The notes under the pieces were generated by a model. That model ran no database searches and was not told where the DNA came from. It was given only the letters and a program-made list of their open reading frames with translations. A stretch of DNA of 64,000 bases from Terrisporobacter othiniensis (GTDB taxonomy: Bacteria; Bacillota; Clostridia; Peptostreptococcales; Peptostreptococcaceae), in the NCBI RefSeq assembly GCF_000808015.1, contig NZ_JWHR01000059.1, forward strand, positions 3,774 through 67,773. The letters are read 5' to 3'. The translations under genes were made by a program, and so were the position numbers. Positions 26,807-37,002 of the stretch are shown one piece after another (the first letter of the stretch is position 1; every line of letters starts with the position of its first letter).

Positions 26807-27259
26807 ATGTATGAAGTCATTGTAGCTATACTGATTGGGTTAGATCAAATAATAAAATACTGGGCATTAAATTATTTACAAGTAGTAGAAAGTATTCCTG
26901 TTATAAATAATATATTCAATTTAACTTATGTGGAAAATAGGGGGGCAGCCTTTGGTATGCTACAAAATAATCAAACTATATTCATAGTAGTTGCGGCAAT
27001 TGCATCTTGTTATGGTATTTACTATTTACATACTAAGAAAATGAATAATATTGGCAAGATAGGTATAATATTAGTAATATCAGGTGCTATAGGAAATCTA
27101 ATAGATAGAGTTAGGTTAGGTTTTGTAGTGGACTACTTAGATTTTCATATAATATGGAACTATGTATTTAATTTAGCAGATTGTTTCGTAGTAGTAGGAA
27201 CAATACTTCTATGTATATATATAATTACAAGCGAAGAAGATAAGAAGCAGGTGAAATAA
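26807..27259 (+). CDS. lspA: Lipoprotein signal peptidase (signal peptidase II)
   Basis: 150 residues from the ATG 8 bases after AGGAGG; a TTG at 26801 is too close to that site. About four membrane helices. The catalytic Asp pair lies in GNLIDRVRLGFVVDYL and FNLADCFVV, and NRGAAFGML is the other conserved motif. It cleaves signal peptides from prolipoproteins at the membrane. Its stop overlaps the rluD start by one base (TAATG), as is common for this pair. Confidence 0.97.
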   Translation: MYEVIVAILIGLDQIIKYWALNYLQVVESIPVINNIFNLTYVENRGAAFGMLQNNQTIFIVVAAIASCYGIYYLHTKKMNNIGKIGIILVISGAIGNLIDRVRLGFVVDYLDFHIIWNYVFNLADCFVVVGTILLCIYIITSEEDKKQVK

Positions 27260-28170
27260 TGGATGAAATAAGAGAATTTTTAGTCCTTGAGGAAGAAGAA
27301 GGAGAAAGGTTAGACGTATACTTATCTAGTCAGCTAGGAGATATGTCTAGAAGTTATATACAAAAAATTATTAAAAATAAAAAAGTTAGGGTTAATGATA
27401 AGGTTGAAAAAGCAAAATATTTAGTTAAAGAAGAAGATAAAATAGTTATTGAAATACCAGCACCAAAGTTACTAGAGATTGTTCCACAAGATATCGCTAT
27501 AGATATAGTCTACGAAGATAATGATTTACTAATAGTGAATAAGGCACAAAATATGGTAGTTCATCCGGCACCAGGAAATTATGATAATACTTTAGTAAAT
27601 GCAATTTTATATCATTGTAAAGATAATTTATCATCTATAAATGGTGTAATTAGACCAGGTATAGTTCATAGAATCGATAAAGATACTTCAGGTCTTTTAA
27701 TGATTGCAAAAAATAATAATGCACATAACTCATTAGCAGATCAATTAAAAGACCATTCTATAACTAGAGAATATGAATTTATTTGTCACGGTGTATTTAA
27801 AGAAGATAAAGTAACGGTGGACAAGCCACTAGGAAGAAATCCTAAGGATAGATTGAAAATGGCCGTAGTCAAAGATGGCAAAAGAGCTGTAACTCACTTT
27901 GAAGTAATAGAAAGGTTTGAAAACTATACTTTAGTTAGAGCTACATTAGAAACAGGAAGAACTCATCAAATTAGAGTTCATGCTGCATCTTTAAACCATC
28001 CAATTTTAGGAGACCCTTTATATGGTCCTAAAAATAATAAGTTAAAAATCGAAGGTCAAACTCTTCACGCTAAAAAATTAGGATTTATTCATCCTAGTAA
28101 GAATGAATATGTGGAATTTGACTCACAACTTCCAGAATATTTTCAAAAAATACTTAATAGAATAAAGTAA
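27259..28170 (+). CDS. rluD: RluD-family 23S rRNA pseudouridine synthase
   Basis: 303 residues. An S4 RNA-binding domain lies at the N-terminus (about 14-75: RLDVYLSSQ then VRVNDK) and the catalytic domain follows, with the nucleophilic Asp in HRIDKDTSGLLM (about residue 139) and GRTHQIRVHAASLNHPILGDPLYG. It converts uridines to pseudouridine in large-subunit rRNA. It is translationally coupled to lspA. The exact target sites cannot be told from sequence. Confidence 0.94.
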   Translation: MDEIREFLVLEEEEGERLDVYLSSQLGDMSRSYIQKIIKNKKVRVNDKVEKAKYLVKEEDKIVIEIPAPKLLEIVPQDIAIDIVYEDNDLLIVNKAQNMVVHPAPGNYDNTLVNAILYHCKDNLSSINGVIRPGIVHRIDKDTSGLLMIAKNNNAHNSLADQLKDHSITREYEFICHGVFKEDKVTVDKPLGRNPKDRLKMAVVKDGKRAVTHFEVIERFENYTLVRATLETGRTHQIRVHAASLNHPILGDPLYGPKNNKLKIEGQTLHAKKLGFIHPSKNEYVEFDSQLPEYFQKILNRIK

Positions 28171-28191
28171 TAGAAAGTGGGAAAAATACTA

Positions 28192-28220
28192 TTGAAAAAA
28201 ACTTATTAATTATATATAAT
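28192..28220 (+). promoter_or_regulatory. SigmaA-type promoter of pyrR-uraA
   Basis: TTGAAA (28192-28197), 17 bases, TATAAT (28215-28220). RNA should start near 28227, just before the PyrR-binding hairpin. Confidence 0.78.
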
Positions 28221-28226
28221 AAGTAA

Positions 28227-28338
28227 TAGTAATTAAATACCTTTAAAATGATACAGAGATATCATAAGGCATATAACAATAGAATTTTTTGATGTGAAAA
28301 AATACTAACTTCTTGTCTTAAGATAAGAAGTTTTTTTA
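28227..28338 (+). promoter_or_regulatory. PyrR-dependent transcription attenuator
   Basis: The PyrR-binding hairpin is 28240-28269: lower stem CCTT/AAGG, upper stem ATGATA/TATCAT and the hexaloop CAGAGA, which fits the known CNGNGA loop. A terminator follows: ACTTCTTGTCTT (28308-28319) against AAGATAAGAAGT (28320-28331), then TTTTTTT. In B. subtilis, PyrR with UMP binds such a hairpin and so favours termination of pyr transcripts. Here it would control pyrR and the uracil permease. Confidence 0.88.
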
Positions 28339-28390
28339 TGTACAAATAATATTTTTAATATTTTATATGGTATTTAATAAAATTATTTAA

Positions 28391-28945
<555 letters not shown>

Positions 28946-28981
28946 GTTAATTATAGTATTAAAATCTTAGGGGGAATTTAA

Positions 28982-30226
28982 ATGAAAAAAGCCATTTTAT
29001 CAATTCAACATTTGTTAGCAATGTTTGGAGCTACTGTATTAGTTCCATTGCTTACTGGATTTGATCCGTCAGTAGCAATATTCTGTGCAGGAGTTGGTAC
29101 ATTATTATTCCATAAATGCACAGACTTTAAAGTACCAGTATTCTTAGGGTCAAGTTTTGCATTTATATCAGTTATAAACCAAGTTACAGAAACCTTTAAT
29201 GGAGACTTATCTTATGCCCAAGGGGGTATAATTGCAGCAGGTCTTATATATGTAATAATGTCAATGATAGTTAGAGTCGTTGGTCCGGAAAAAGTTAAAA
29301 AATATTTTCCACCACAAGTTACAGGAGCAATGATAATAGTAATAGGTTTAAATTTAATACCAACAGCTATAGATATGGCAATGAATAATATAATTGTTGC
29401 ACTTATAACTTTAGGTGTTGCAGTAGGAATTAATCAATTTGCTAAAGGAAGTATTAGACAATTTAGTGTAATAATAGCTATATTTGTAGGTATAATAGTT
29501 AGTAAATTTGCTGGAATAACAGATTTTAGTGCAGTAAGTCAAGCAAGTTTCTTTTCAGTACCAAATTTCACAGCTCCAAAATTTTCTATTGAAGCTATAA
29601 TAATTATAGCACCAGTAGTTTTAGCAGTGTTTATGGAGCATGTTGGAGACATAACTACTAATGGAGCAGTTGTTGGAAAGAACTTCTTAGAAGATCCAGG
29701 TCTTCATAAAACCTTGCTAGGAGACGGTATAGCAACTTTATTTGCAGGGTTTATGGGGGGACCAGCTAATACAACTTATGGAGAAAATACGGCATTACTT
29801 GCTATAACTAAAAACTATGACCCTAAGCTATTAAGACTTACGGCAGTATTTGCCATAGTAATATCATGTGTGGGTAAGTTTGGAGCATTCTTACAATCAA
29901 TACCTACAGCAGTTATGGGTGGAATTAGTATTTATTTATTCTCTATGATTACTTTTATAGGGGTTAAAACTATAAGAGATAGCAAATGTTACAAAGAAAA
30001 TGGAAATCTTTCAGTAATGATAATAATATTAGTAATAGGGCTTACTACATGTTATGTAAAACACTTTGCAGGAGTAGAGATAGGTATACCTATAGCTAGC
30101 AGTGCAAAATTAACAGGACTTAGTTTAGCGGCTTTAATAGGGATAATTGTTAATAGATTAATAAATCACAATGATTTCAAAAGGGAAGTTTCTACTCCTA
30201 TTAGAGAACTTGCAAGTACAAAATAA
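28982..30226 (+). CDS. uraA: Uracil permease (NCS2 family)
   Basis: 414 residues, with about 14 predicted membrane segments. Motifs include QHLLAMFGATVLVPLLTGFDPSVA at the start, VTGAMIIVIGLNLIP, the substrate-site EHVGD (about residue 219) and GGPANTTYGENTALLAITK. It imports uracil for salvage. Its place after pyrR and the attenuator shows pyrimidine control. AGGGGGAA precedes the ATG. A strong terminator follows. It is also called PyrP. Confidence 0.95.
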   Translation: MKKAILSIQHLLAMFGATVLVPLLTGFDPSVAIFCAGVGTLLFHKCTDFKVPVFLGSSFAFISVINQVTETFNGDLSYAQGGIIAAGLIYVIMSMIVRVVGPEKVKKYFPPQVTGAMIIVIGLNLIPTAIDMAMNNIIVALITLGVAVGINQFAKGSIRQFSVIIAIFVGIIVSKFAGITDFSAVSQASFFSVPNFTAPKFSIEAIIIIAPVVLAVFMEHVGDITTNGAVVGKNFLEDPGLHKTLLGDGIATLFAGFMGGPANTTYGENTALLAITKNYDPKLLRLTAVFAIVISCVGKFGAFLQSIPTAVMGGISIYLFSMITFIGVKTIRDSKCYKENGNLSVMIIILVIGLTTCYVKHFAGVEIGIPIASSAKLTGLSLAALIGIIVNRLINHNDFKREVSTPIRELASTK

Positions 30227-30240
30227 TAAATTTTAATGTT

Positions 30241-30283
30241 AAATCACAAATTATCTCTATATATAATTTGTGATTTTTTTTAT
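30241..30283 (+). terminator. Rho-independent terminator after uraA
   Basis: AAATCACAAATTAT pairs with ATAATTTGTGATTT around a short loop, followed by TTTTT. Confidence 0.88.
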
Positions 30284-30331
30284 ACTTATATTAATATAAT
30301 TTATAGAAGATTAAATTGGGGCGTGAATTGA

Positions 30332-32254
30332 ATGAGGATATCAAGCGTAATAATCAATAATTACAAATCTATAGGAACTCAGAAGAATGCATTATTGTTA
30401 GAAGATGATGTTACTGCATTAATAGGTAAAAATGATAGTGGTAAAAGTAATGTGCTTGAAATCCTAGGAGCGATTTCTTTTAGTCACTATATACTGGAGG
30501 ATTTTTATAAGTTTAATAATAGCTTTTTGGATGGTGAATTATCTTTAGTTGTGGAACTTAAATTTACTAACAATGAAATAAATTTATTAAAAGAGTATAA
30601 AAATATTCAAGACGATATTACTTATTTTTACTTTTCACAATATAGAGAAATTGAGTTCAAAGGAGGGTTTTCAAGATTATTTGATGAGGATATAGAATTA
30701 GTTAAATCCATTTCGTACTTGAAAAAAGAGTTAATGCTATACTTAGAAGAAAATTATTATGATAGCATGGATAGTGAATTTTTTTGTGAAGTAGTTAAAT
30801 ATATTAATTCAATGGAAAACATTAATAATACCATATGGATTAAGTATAAGAAAAGCCTTAATAAATTGTTATATATTCTAAATTCTTATGGTGAAGATTA
30901 CCTTTGTATTAGTGAAGACGATAATTTTAATGACAATATGCAAGAAGAAAATAAATCTAATATGGCTTATGATGAAAATAGATATACACTTATTAGACAT
31001 TTAGAAATTGTTAAAAGTAAAATAAGAAAAAAATATTCAATGTTACCCATACTTTATCACAGAAAAAGCGAAGAAGAATTACAAAATGAATATCAATTGG
31101 AGGAAGTAAAAAAACAAATAAAAGATAGACGAGGAGCTTTATATAAGTTTATATTAGCTAGTGAAATAAATACACAAGAATTTTTACTAGCTATGGAAAA
31201 TGACGATGAAAATCAATTAGAAATTTGTAGAAATAAAATAAAAGAAAAAATTAAGTATAATATCCAAAAAAAATTTAATGAATTTTATTGTGAAGAAAAT
31301 GTACAAATTAAAATATCCTTTAAAAAGGATTATATAAAAATTCTAGTGAAGACTAATGAAAATACTACAAATATAAATGAAAGAAGTAATGGCCTTAGAT
31401 GGTATTTAAATTTATTTATAGATATTTTAGCTAATGATATAAAGGATACAAATGTAATCTATTTATTAGATGAGCCAGGTGTATATCTTCATGTGAATGC
31501 TCAAAGGGAATTGCTTAGATTATTTTATGACTTATGTAAAAATGATAATCAAGTTGTTTATTCTACACATTCTCCTTATATGATAGATTCAAATAATATT
31601 ATAAATATAAGGGCCATAGAAAAAGATGAAAAAGGTCATACAAATATTTATAATACAGCTTATGATAATAAATTAAATAGTGTATCCAAAAGAGAAACTT
31701 TAAGCCCTCTAGTTCAGGCTATAGGTGCTGATTTAAGATTTAATATTGGACCACAAGGCGGCAAACTAAATATAGTGACAGAAGGTATAACTGACTATAT
31801 GTATTATACGGCAATGTTATATTATTTTAATGTGCCAGAGGAAAAAATGCCATATATTATTCCCGCTGTTGGTGCAGGGAATATTAATGTAATAGTATCC
31901 ATATTAATTGGCTGGGGATGTGATTTTAAAGTTATATTAGATTATGATAAAGCTGGTTTTGTAGAGTGTGAGAAGTTAATAGAAAACTTAAATTTAAAAA
32001 TAAATGAAGATATATTCTTTGTAAATTGTAATGACACTTATAATAATAAAGATAAGGACATTTATAAATATGCCGAATTTGTGGAAACTCTTATTAGTGA
32101 GGAGGATAAAGGAAAATTTAGTATTAATTATGTAGATAATAAAACTATGGCAGCTAAAGAGTTCTATGACAAGGTAAAATGTAAATCAGTAAACTTAAGT
32201 GATAAGACAGTAAACAATTTTAAAAAGTTGTTTAAGATTATGAATGTTATATAG
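30332..32254 (+). CDS. OLD-family AAA ATPase with C-terminal TOPRIM nuclease domain
   Basis: 640 residues. The N-terminal ABC-type ATPase has Walker A GKNDSGKSN (about 33-41), a long helical insertion, the late signature region NINERSNGLRWYLNL, Walker B IYLLDEPGVYLH (about 375-386) and the H-loop STHSPYMID. A TOPRIM domain follows (about 470-600) with the Glu in VTEGITDYMYY and an Asp pair in VILDYDKAG, so the nuclease metal sites look intact. Members act against phages (P2 Old, Gabija GajA) or in unknown repair. No UvrD-like partner is adjacent, which fits a stand-alone class 1 OLD. The ribosome site (GGGGCGTG) is weak. It forms a single-gene insert between conserved genes. Confidence 0.85.
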   Translation: MRISSVIINNYKSIGTQKNALLLEDDVTALIGKNDSGKSNVLEILGAISFSHYILEDFYKFNNSFLDGELSLVVELKFTNNEINLLKEYKNIQDDITYFYFSQYREIEFKGGFSRLFDEDIELVKSISYLKKELMLYLEENYYDSMDSEFFCEVVKYINSMENINNTIWIKYKKSLNKLLYILNSYGEDYLCISEDDNFNDNMQEENKSNMAYDENRYTLIRHLEIVKSKIRKKYSMLPILYHRKSEEELQNEYQLEEVKKQIKDRRGALYKFILASEINTQEFLLAMENDDENQLEICRNKIKEKIKYNIQKKFNEFYCEENVQIKISFKKDYIKILVKTNENTTNINERSNGLRWYLNLFIDILANDIKDTNVIYLLDEPGVYLHVNAQRELLRLFYDLCKNDNQVVYSTHSPYMIDSNNIINIRAIEKDEKGHTNIYNTAYDNKLNSVSKRETLSPLVQAIGADLRFNIGPQGGKLNIVTEGITDYMYYTAMLYYFNVPEEKMPYIIPAVGAGNINVIVSILIGWGCDFKVILDYDKAGFVECEKLIENLNLKINEDIFFVNCNDTYNNKDKDIYKYAEFVETLISEEDKGKFSINYVDNKTMAAKEFYDKVKCKSVNLSDKTVNNFKKLFKIMNVI

Positions 32255-32256
32255 TG

Positions 32257-32297
32257 AAATAATAAAAAGGGCTTAAAATAAGCCCTTTTTATTATTT
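32257..32297. terminator. Bidirectional terminator between the OLD gene and the lysozyme gene
   Basis: A perfect 19-base stem, AAATAATAAAAAGGGCTTA / TAAGCCCTTTTTATTATTT, with loop AAA. A and T runs on both sides serve the convergent genes, and the right arm overlaps the lysozyme stop codon. Confidence 0.9.
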
Positions 32298-34703
32298 GCA
32301 TTTTATACTTTCTATACCACTGTATAAACTATATATTTTTTGTCCATCAACTATTCTATAAGCTCTAATTTTAAAATAGTACGTTTTACCTTTAGTTAAA
32401 TTGACTTTAGTAAAACTTGTATTTGTAGTTGTACCGATAGAGTTGAAAGTTCCATTTTTAGAAGTTGACATACGTACTTCGTAACCAGTAGCTCTTTTAC
32501 TTATGTTTGTCCAACTTACTTTTATGGATTTTGATTTAGTTGAGTTTAAAATTACACTTGGTTGTAATGGTCTAGTTGTAGCTTTTAATCTTGAAGAGTA
32601 GTCACTATAACGATTACTTCCATTTAAATATTTAAAAGCTTTTACTTTATAATAATAATTAGTTGCTGATACTAAATTACTGTGTTTATAAGAAGTTGTG
32701 GTATTATTATTTATAGTCTTTACTAACTTATAAGTGTCTGTATTTGTATCAAGTCTATATATTCTATATCCATCAGCATTTTTTACTTTATCCCAAGATA
32801 ACTCTAAAGATGTCGCATTTCTAGTTTTTAAATTAAGATTAGAAACAGTCTTCACTTTAGTAGATTCAGCGAATGAATTTGAAATAAAACCGTTATAAGC
32901 ATTTCCGTCCACAGTTTTATAACCTCTTACTTTATATTTATAAACAGTTGCATCGGTTAAGTTGCTATCTGTGAATGAAGTAGTTGAAGCACCTTTTATT
33001 GTTTTTAGATATTCATAGTCTTCAGATTTTGAATCATACTTATATATTTTATAACCAGTGACATCATCAAGTTTATTCCAAGATAATGTAAGAGAATTTG
33101 TAGTTTTCTTTGATAAGGAAACTTTTGAAATTTTCTTAGGTATTATTTTAAAAGTAATAGTTTTTTCTCCTGTATAATTACCGGTTCCTTTTATTAATAT
33201 TTTTGCAGTACCTACAGATATATTATTGGAATAAGTAACGGTATAATCTTTATTTAAACTTAATGTTTTACCGTTGACTTTAACAGTAACACTTGGCTTA
33301 ATTGCAGAACCAGTATATGACTTAGAACTAATTTCACTAACGGACGCTGATGACAAGTTTATTTTACTTGTAGTAGGAGCTACAATTTTAAAAGTAATAG
33401 TTTTTTCTCCTACATAATTACCGATTCCCTTTATTAATATTTTTGCAGTACCTATAGAGATATTATTGGAATAAGTAACAGTATAGTCTTCGTTTTCCTT
33501 TAAAATCTTATTATTAAGTGTAACCGTAAAACTTGGCTCTATCGCACTTCCTGTATATGTTTTTGAACTGATTTCACTTACTGAAGATGAAGATAAGTCA
33601 ATTTTATTACTTGATGTTTGATTATTTGTTGGTTTTAAATAAGTATAATTCATATCAAAATATGCAGGTTCACTTGATGTACCAATGCCATTTATAGTAC
33701 CTTTGTCTGTATATTGCCACATCATATATGGTCTATTATATGTACATGCAGAAGAATATTGTGCAATCCATAAGTTATTGGCAAATAACATATCTTCGTA
33801 AAAATATTTGTCACCAAAGTCTTTATTTGTATATATACCAGTTATGTATCCTGCATTTTTTATAGCAGTTAAAAATTCATCTGCCATTTTTGATGATAAA
33901 TCCTTTGTAATTGTTATACCTAATTTTTTAGCATAATCTACACTATCATACTCAAAGTCATAAAACACTGGATAAGTTATTTTATCTCTATAAGGAGCGA
34001 TAGTTTCTAAACATTTAGCAGCCTCTTCTTTTGCTTTAGTTACTGAAGTAGCATAACTAAACCAATAGACACCAATTTTTAAACCGGCATCACTTGCACC
34101 CTGGATATAAGATTCAAACTGCGGATCTACAGTAGCATTTCCAAATCCACCTCTTATTATTACATAATCGATTCCATCTGCTTTTACCTTTTTCCAGTCT
34201 ATAGTACCATTCCACTTACTCACATCAATTCCTTTTTCTATAGGGCTTAAGGTAATGTAAGAAGCTGATACATACCCTGTTAGATTATCATATGATATTT
34301 TATACCAATTATTATCTCTACCTAATATTTCTACATTTTCACCATTATTTAATGTTCCTACAATACTATAAGATGTTGAAGGTCCACTTCTTACATTCAG
34401 CTTATTTGCAGTGACTTTTCCGAATCCTATAGAACTAGCTTTAGTTAAAGTCTTGGTTTCTAAATCTGGTAATTCGCTTTGAAGTGAGTATGTAGAAAGA
34501 ACATCCCCCATGCTACGATGTGGATTAACTTCTGGGTCAGGTTGTATAGTAGAATCTTGATTGTCTATAGACTTGCTACTTATATAAGTATCCTCGCTGA
34601 TTGTTGTATTTATCTCTTCGCAGTTACTTACAAGTACCATGTTTTGAAAAATCATAGCAGTTGAAAGTGATACAGCAAGAAATGATCTTGTTATTTTTTT
34701 CAT
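32292..34703 (-). CDS. Secreted GH25 lysozyme with SH3, Ig-like and fibronectin III repeats
   Basis: 803 residues. A signal peptide (about 1-30) and a spacer (31-90) lead to a bacterial SH3 domain (about 92-153: KLNVRSGPS then [13 protein letters not shown]). The GH25 muramidase domain follows (157-355), with catalytic residues in GIDVSKWNG and FYDFEYD (Asp249, Glu251). Two near-identical 80-residue repeats (367-446, 447-526) and three fibronectin III-like domains (about 522-803) complete it. It should cleave peptidoglycan outside the cell and bind the wall through the SH3 domain. No sortase or S-layer anchor is seen. It is a one-gene transcript with its own promoter; role as autolysin or competitor-killing enzyme is open. 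Confidence 0.9.
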   Translation of the reverse strand: MKKITRSFLAVSLSTAMIFQNMVLVSNCEEINTTISEDTYISSKSIDNQDSTIQPDPEVNPHRSMGDVLSTYSLQSELPDLETKTLTKASSIGFGKVTANKLNVRSGPSTSYSIVGTLNNGENVEILGRDNNWYKISYDNLTGYVSASYITLSPIEKGIDVSKWNGTIDWKKVKADGIDYVIIRGGFGNATVDPQFESYIQGASDAGLKIGVYWFSYATSVTKAKEEAAKCLETIAPYRDKITYPVFYDFEYDSVDYAKKLGITITKDLSSKMADEFLTAIKNAGYITGIYTNKDFGDKYFYEDMLFANNLWIAQYSSACTYNRPYMMWQYTDKGTINGIGTSSEPAYFDMNYTYLKPTNNQTSSNKIDLSSSSVSEISSKTYTGSAIEPSFTVTLNNKILKENEDYTVTYSNNISIGTAKILIKGIGNYVGEKTITFKIVAPTTSKINLSSASVSEISSKSYTGSAIKPSVTVKVNGKTLSLNKDYTVTYSNNISVGTAKILIKGTGNYTGEKTITFKIIPKKISKVSLSKKTTNSLTLSWNKLDDVTGYKIYKYDSKSEDYEYLKTIKGASTTSFTDSNLTDATVYKYKVRGYKTVDGNAYNGFISNSFAESTKVKTVSNLNLKTRNATSLELSWDKVKNADGYRIYRLDTNTDTYKLVKTINNNTTTSYKHSNLVSATNYYYKVKAFKYLNGSNRYSDYSSRLKATTRPLQPSVILNSTKSKSIKVSWTNISKRATGYEVRMSTSKNGTFNSIGTTTNTSFTKVNLTKGKTYYFKIRAYRIVDGQKIYSLYSGIESIKCK
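33147..33610 (-). repeat. 240-base tandem repeat inside the lysozyme gene
   Basis: Two copies, offset by exactly 240 bases (for example 33147-33250 against 33387-33490), differ at only a few per cent of positions over the compared stretch. They encode the repeated TGSAI.PS.TV and [12 protein letters not shown] / [12 protein letters not shown] units. Such closeness suggests a recent duplication or gene conversion. Confidence 0.8.
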
Positions 34704-34745
34704 AAATTCCCCCTATACAAGATGATATTTTGTTTTTAAATTTTT

Positions 34746-34786
34746 ATTTATCTATTTATGACGGTACTTATCGTTAATAGATAAAT
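34746..34786. repeat. Inverted repeat in the lysozyme 5' leader
   Basis: Arms ATTTATCTATT (34746-34756) and AATAGATAAAT (34776-34786) around a 19-base loop, in the leader of the minus-strand lysozyme gene, about 43-83 bases before its ATG. It could stabilise the mRNA or bind a regulator. The rest of 34704-35011 shows only the promoter below. Confidence 0.5.
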
Positions 34787-34814
34787 TTGGATAAAATGTA
34801 CTGCACATAATTAA

Positions 34815-34843
34815 AATATATAATAATGTAACAAAATTGTAAA
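34815..34843 (-). promoter_or_regulatory. SigmaA-type promoter of the lysozyme gene
   Basis: Minus strand: TTTACA (34838-34843), 17 bases, TATATT (34815-34820), each 5 of 6. It implies a leader of about 105 bases containing the inverted repeat. Confidence 0.6.
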
Positions 34844-35011
34844 CAATATAACTAAAAAATATATTAAATAAATAAAAAAGTGCTTTAAACTATAAAATTA
34901 TTGGTGGAATATACTCGGATTTATGTAAAAGCAAAAATATATGATAAATATTTTAAACTTTATCAACATATAAAAAGGCAATAAGTATGAAAACTTATTA
35001 CCTTTCTGTTA

Positions 35012-36775
35012 CTATTTTTTTAATTTTACTATCATTTCTTCTGTTGGAGTAACGTAAATTGTATTATTAGTTTCGTAAATAACCATACCAGGTTTTGATC
35101 CACTAGGTTTTTTAACATGTTTTTTCATAGTATAGTCTACAGGAACTTGAGAAGACATTCTTCCTTTGCTATAAAAAGCAGCAAGCATAGCAGCTTGATA
35201 TAAAGTCTCATTAGGAACTTCTTTTCCTGCGCATTTAATAATAACGTGAGAACCTGGAATATTCTTAGTATGCATCCAAATATCTTCTGGGTCTGCAATT
35301 CTTAATGTTAAATAATCATTTTGCTTATTATTTTTACCTACTAAAATTGTAAATCCATCAGAAGATATAAATTGATTAGGCTTTGTAGTAATATCTAAAT
35401 CTTTTTTAGCTTTGTATCTATAAGGGGCCTTGGAATATCCTAGTCGAATTAACTCATCTTTAATATCTGTTAGCTCTTCTAAATTTTCGCAGTTTTCAAT
35501 ACCTAACATAATATTTTCTAAATACTCAATTTCCTCGTTACAAATAGAAATTTGAGATGTTAATTCTATTTTTGCAGTTTTTAATTTATTGTACTTTTTA
35601 AAATACTTTTGAGCATTTTCAGAAGGTGTTAAGTTTTTATTTAAAGGTATAATAATATTTGAATAATTTTCATCATAGAAGTTTGCAACTTCCACATTTT
35701 CCATACCTTTTTCTATCATATATATATATGAAGTAAGTAATTCACCTTTAATTTTGAATTCATCAGCATTGTCAGCATCTCTTAACTCTTTTTCTATTTT
35801 CTTTTGTTTATGATAAAGTCGATCTAATTTAATAGAAATACTTTTTCTCAAATCGGATGTCCTTTGATGAACTCTGTCTTTGAAGTCTTTAGTTTTATAG
35901 TAGTCTTCAATAATTTGAGAAATAGATTGTTTTTTTATAAACTTATTTCCATCTAAAAAACTAAGGTTAATGCAACTAAAATCAATGACTTTATCTATAC
36001 TTTCATCTATAACTATGCAAGGGTCATATTCATCATTTTTTATTTTAGTAAATAAATCAGAGAAAGCTCTATATAAAGTGGATAACTCATCACGAGTTTT
36101 GTCATCGGAATAGTCATCAGTAGTTAAGTTAGCTCTATGACAAATTTCTTTAGCTACAGATGGACTTATTCCTAAAAATTTAGAGTAGATACCTTTGTAT
36201 ATAGGACCATTAAATTCTCTTAAAGTATTAATAAAACTTTTAATTGAAATACCTTTTATAGGGTTAACTTTATTCTGAGCTGGTGGAAACTCATAAGTCA
36301 TATTGGGAAGTAACTGACGAACTCTACTGACGCTAGGCGGAATCCTTTTTATAGAATCTATTATTTTGTTATTTTGAGTTAAAATTATATTACTATGTCT
36401 ACCCATTATTTCAATATAAATATCTTTTGTTGTTTTTTCTTTTAATTCATCAAAAGATTCCACACTGATTTTTATTATTCTTTCAAAATCAACTTGAGAA
36501 ATATCTGTAATTATACCACCTTGTATGTATTTTCTAAATAGCATGCAAAACATAGGTGCTTTAATTGGATTTTCTTTTTTATATTCATTGGCTATATAAA
36601 CTCTAGGGTTTGATGCACTAGAACTTAATACTAATTTGAAGTTTTCTTTGTTGTTTCTTATAAATAAAACTAATTCATCATTTTCTGGTTGATGAATTTT
36701 GTCAACTTTACCACCCACAAGCTTTGTATGAAGCTCAGAGGCTAAGTTATGAACTACTAAACCATCTAATGCCAT
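35012..36775 (-). CDS. rqcH: Ribosome quality-control factor RqcH (NFACT family)
   Basis: 587 residues. The NFACT-N domain opens with MALDGLVVHNLASEL and GGKVDKIHQP and contains MGRHSNIIL. A helix-hairpin-helix and a long coiled-coil middle follow (about 290-430), then the NFACT-R domain with IWMHTKNIPGSHVIIK and YTMKKHVKKPSGSKPGMVIY. RqcH binds obstructed 50S subunits with peptidyl-tRNA and directs alanine tailing of the stalled chain. It was formerly described as a fibronectin-binding protein. ATTCTCC on the plus strand shows a GGAGAAT site before the start. Confidence 0.94.
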   Translation of the reverse strand: MALDGLVVHNLASELHTKLVGGKVDKIHQPENDELVLFIRNNKENFKLVLSSSASNPRVYIANEYKKENPIKAPMFCMLFRKYIQGGIITDISQVDFERIIKISVESFDELKEKTTKDIYIEIMGRHSNIILTQNNKIIDSIKRIPPSVSRVRQLLPNMTYEFPPAQNKVNPIKGISIKSFINTLREFNGPIYKGIYSKFLGISPSVAKEICHRANLTTDDYSDDKTRDELSTLYRAFSDLFTKIKNDEYDPCIVIDESIDKVIDFSCINLSFLDGNKFIKKQSISQIIEDYYKTKDFKDRVHQRTSDLRKSISIKLDRLYHKQKKIEKELRDADNADEFKIKGELLTSYIYMIEKGMENVEVANFYDENYSNIIIPLNKNLTPSENAQKYFKKYNKLKTAKIELTSQISICNEEIEYLENIMLGIENCENLEELTDIKDELIRLGYSKAPYRYKAKKDLDITTKPNQFISSDGFTILVGKNNKQNDYLTLRIADPEDIWMHTKNIPGSHVIIKCAGKEVPNETLYQAAMLAAFYSKGRMSSQVPVDYTMKKHVKKPSGSKPGMVIYETNNTIYVTPTEEMIVKLKK

Positions 36776-37002
36776 AATATTCTCCTTTCAGACATAGGTA
36801 ATAAACTTATTATTACATATTATAACCAAGATGTGAATAGTGGGAACATAATCTTTTACATAAATATGCAAATGAAATAAAATTATAAAAATGACCACTA
36901 TACAACCATAATCAAAATGATATAAGTCTTAATATTTATTTTTTACTGATAATATTGTATAATACTAAGTTAGAACTGTTTGTATAAAAAGGGGCGATAT
37001 GA

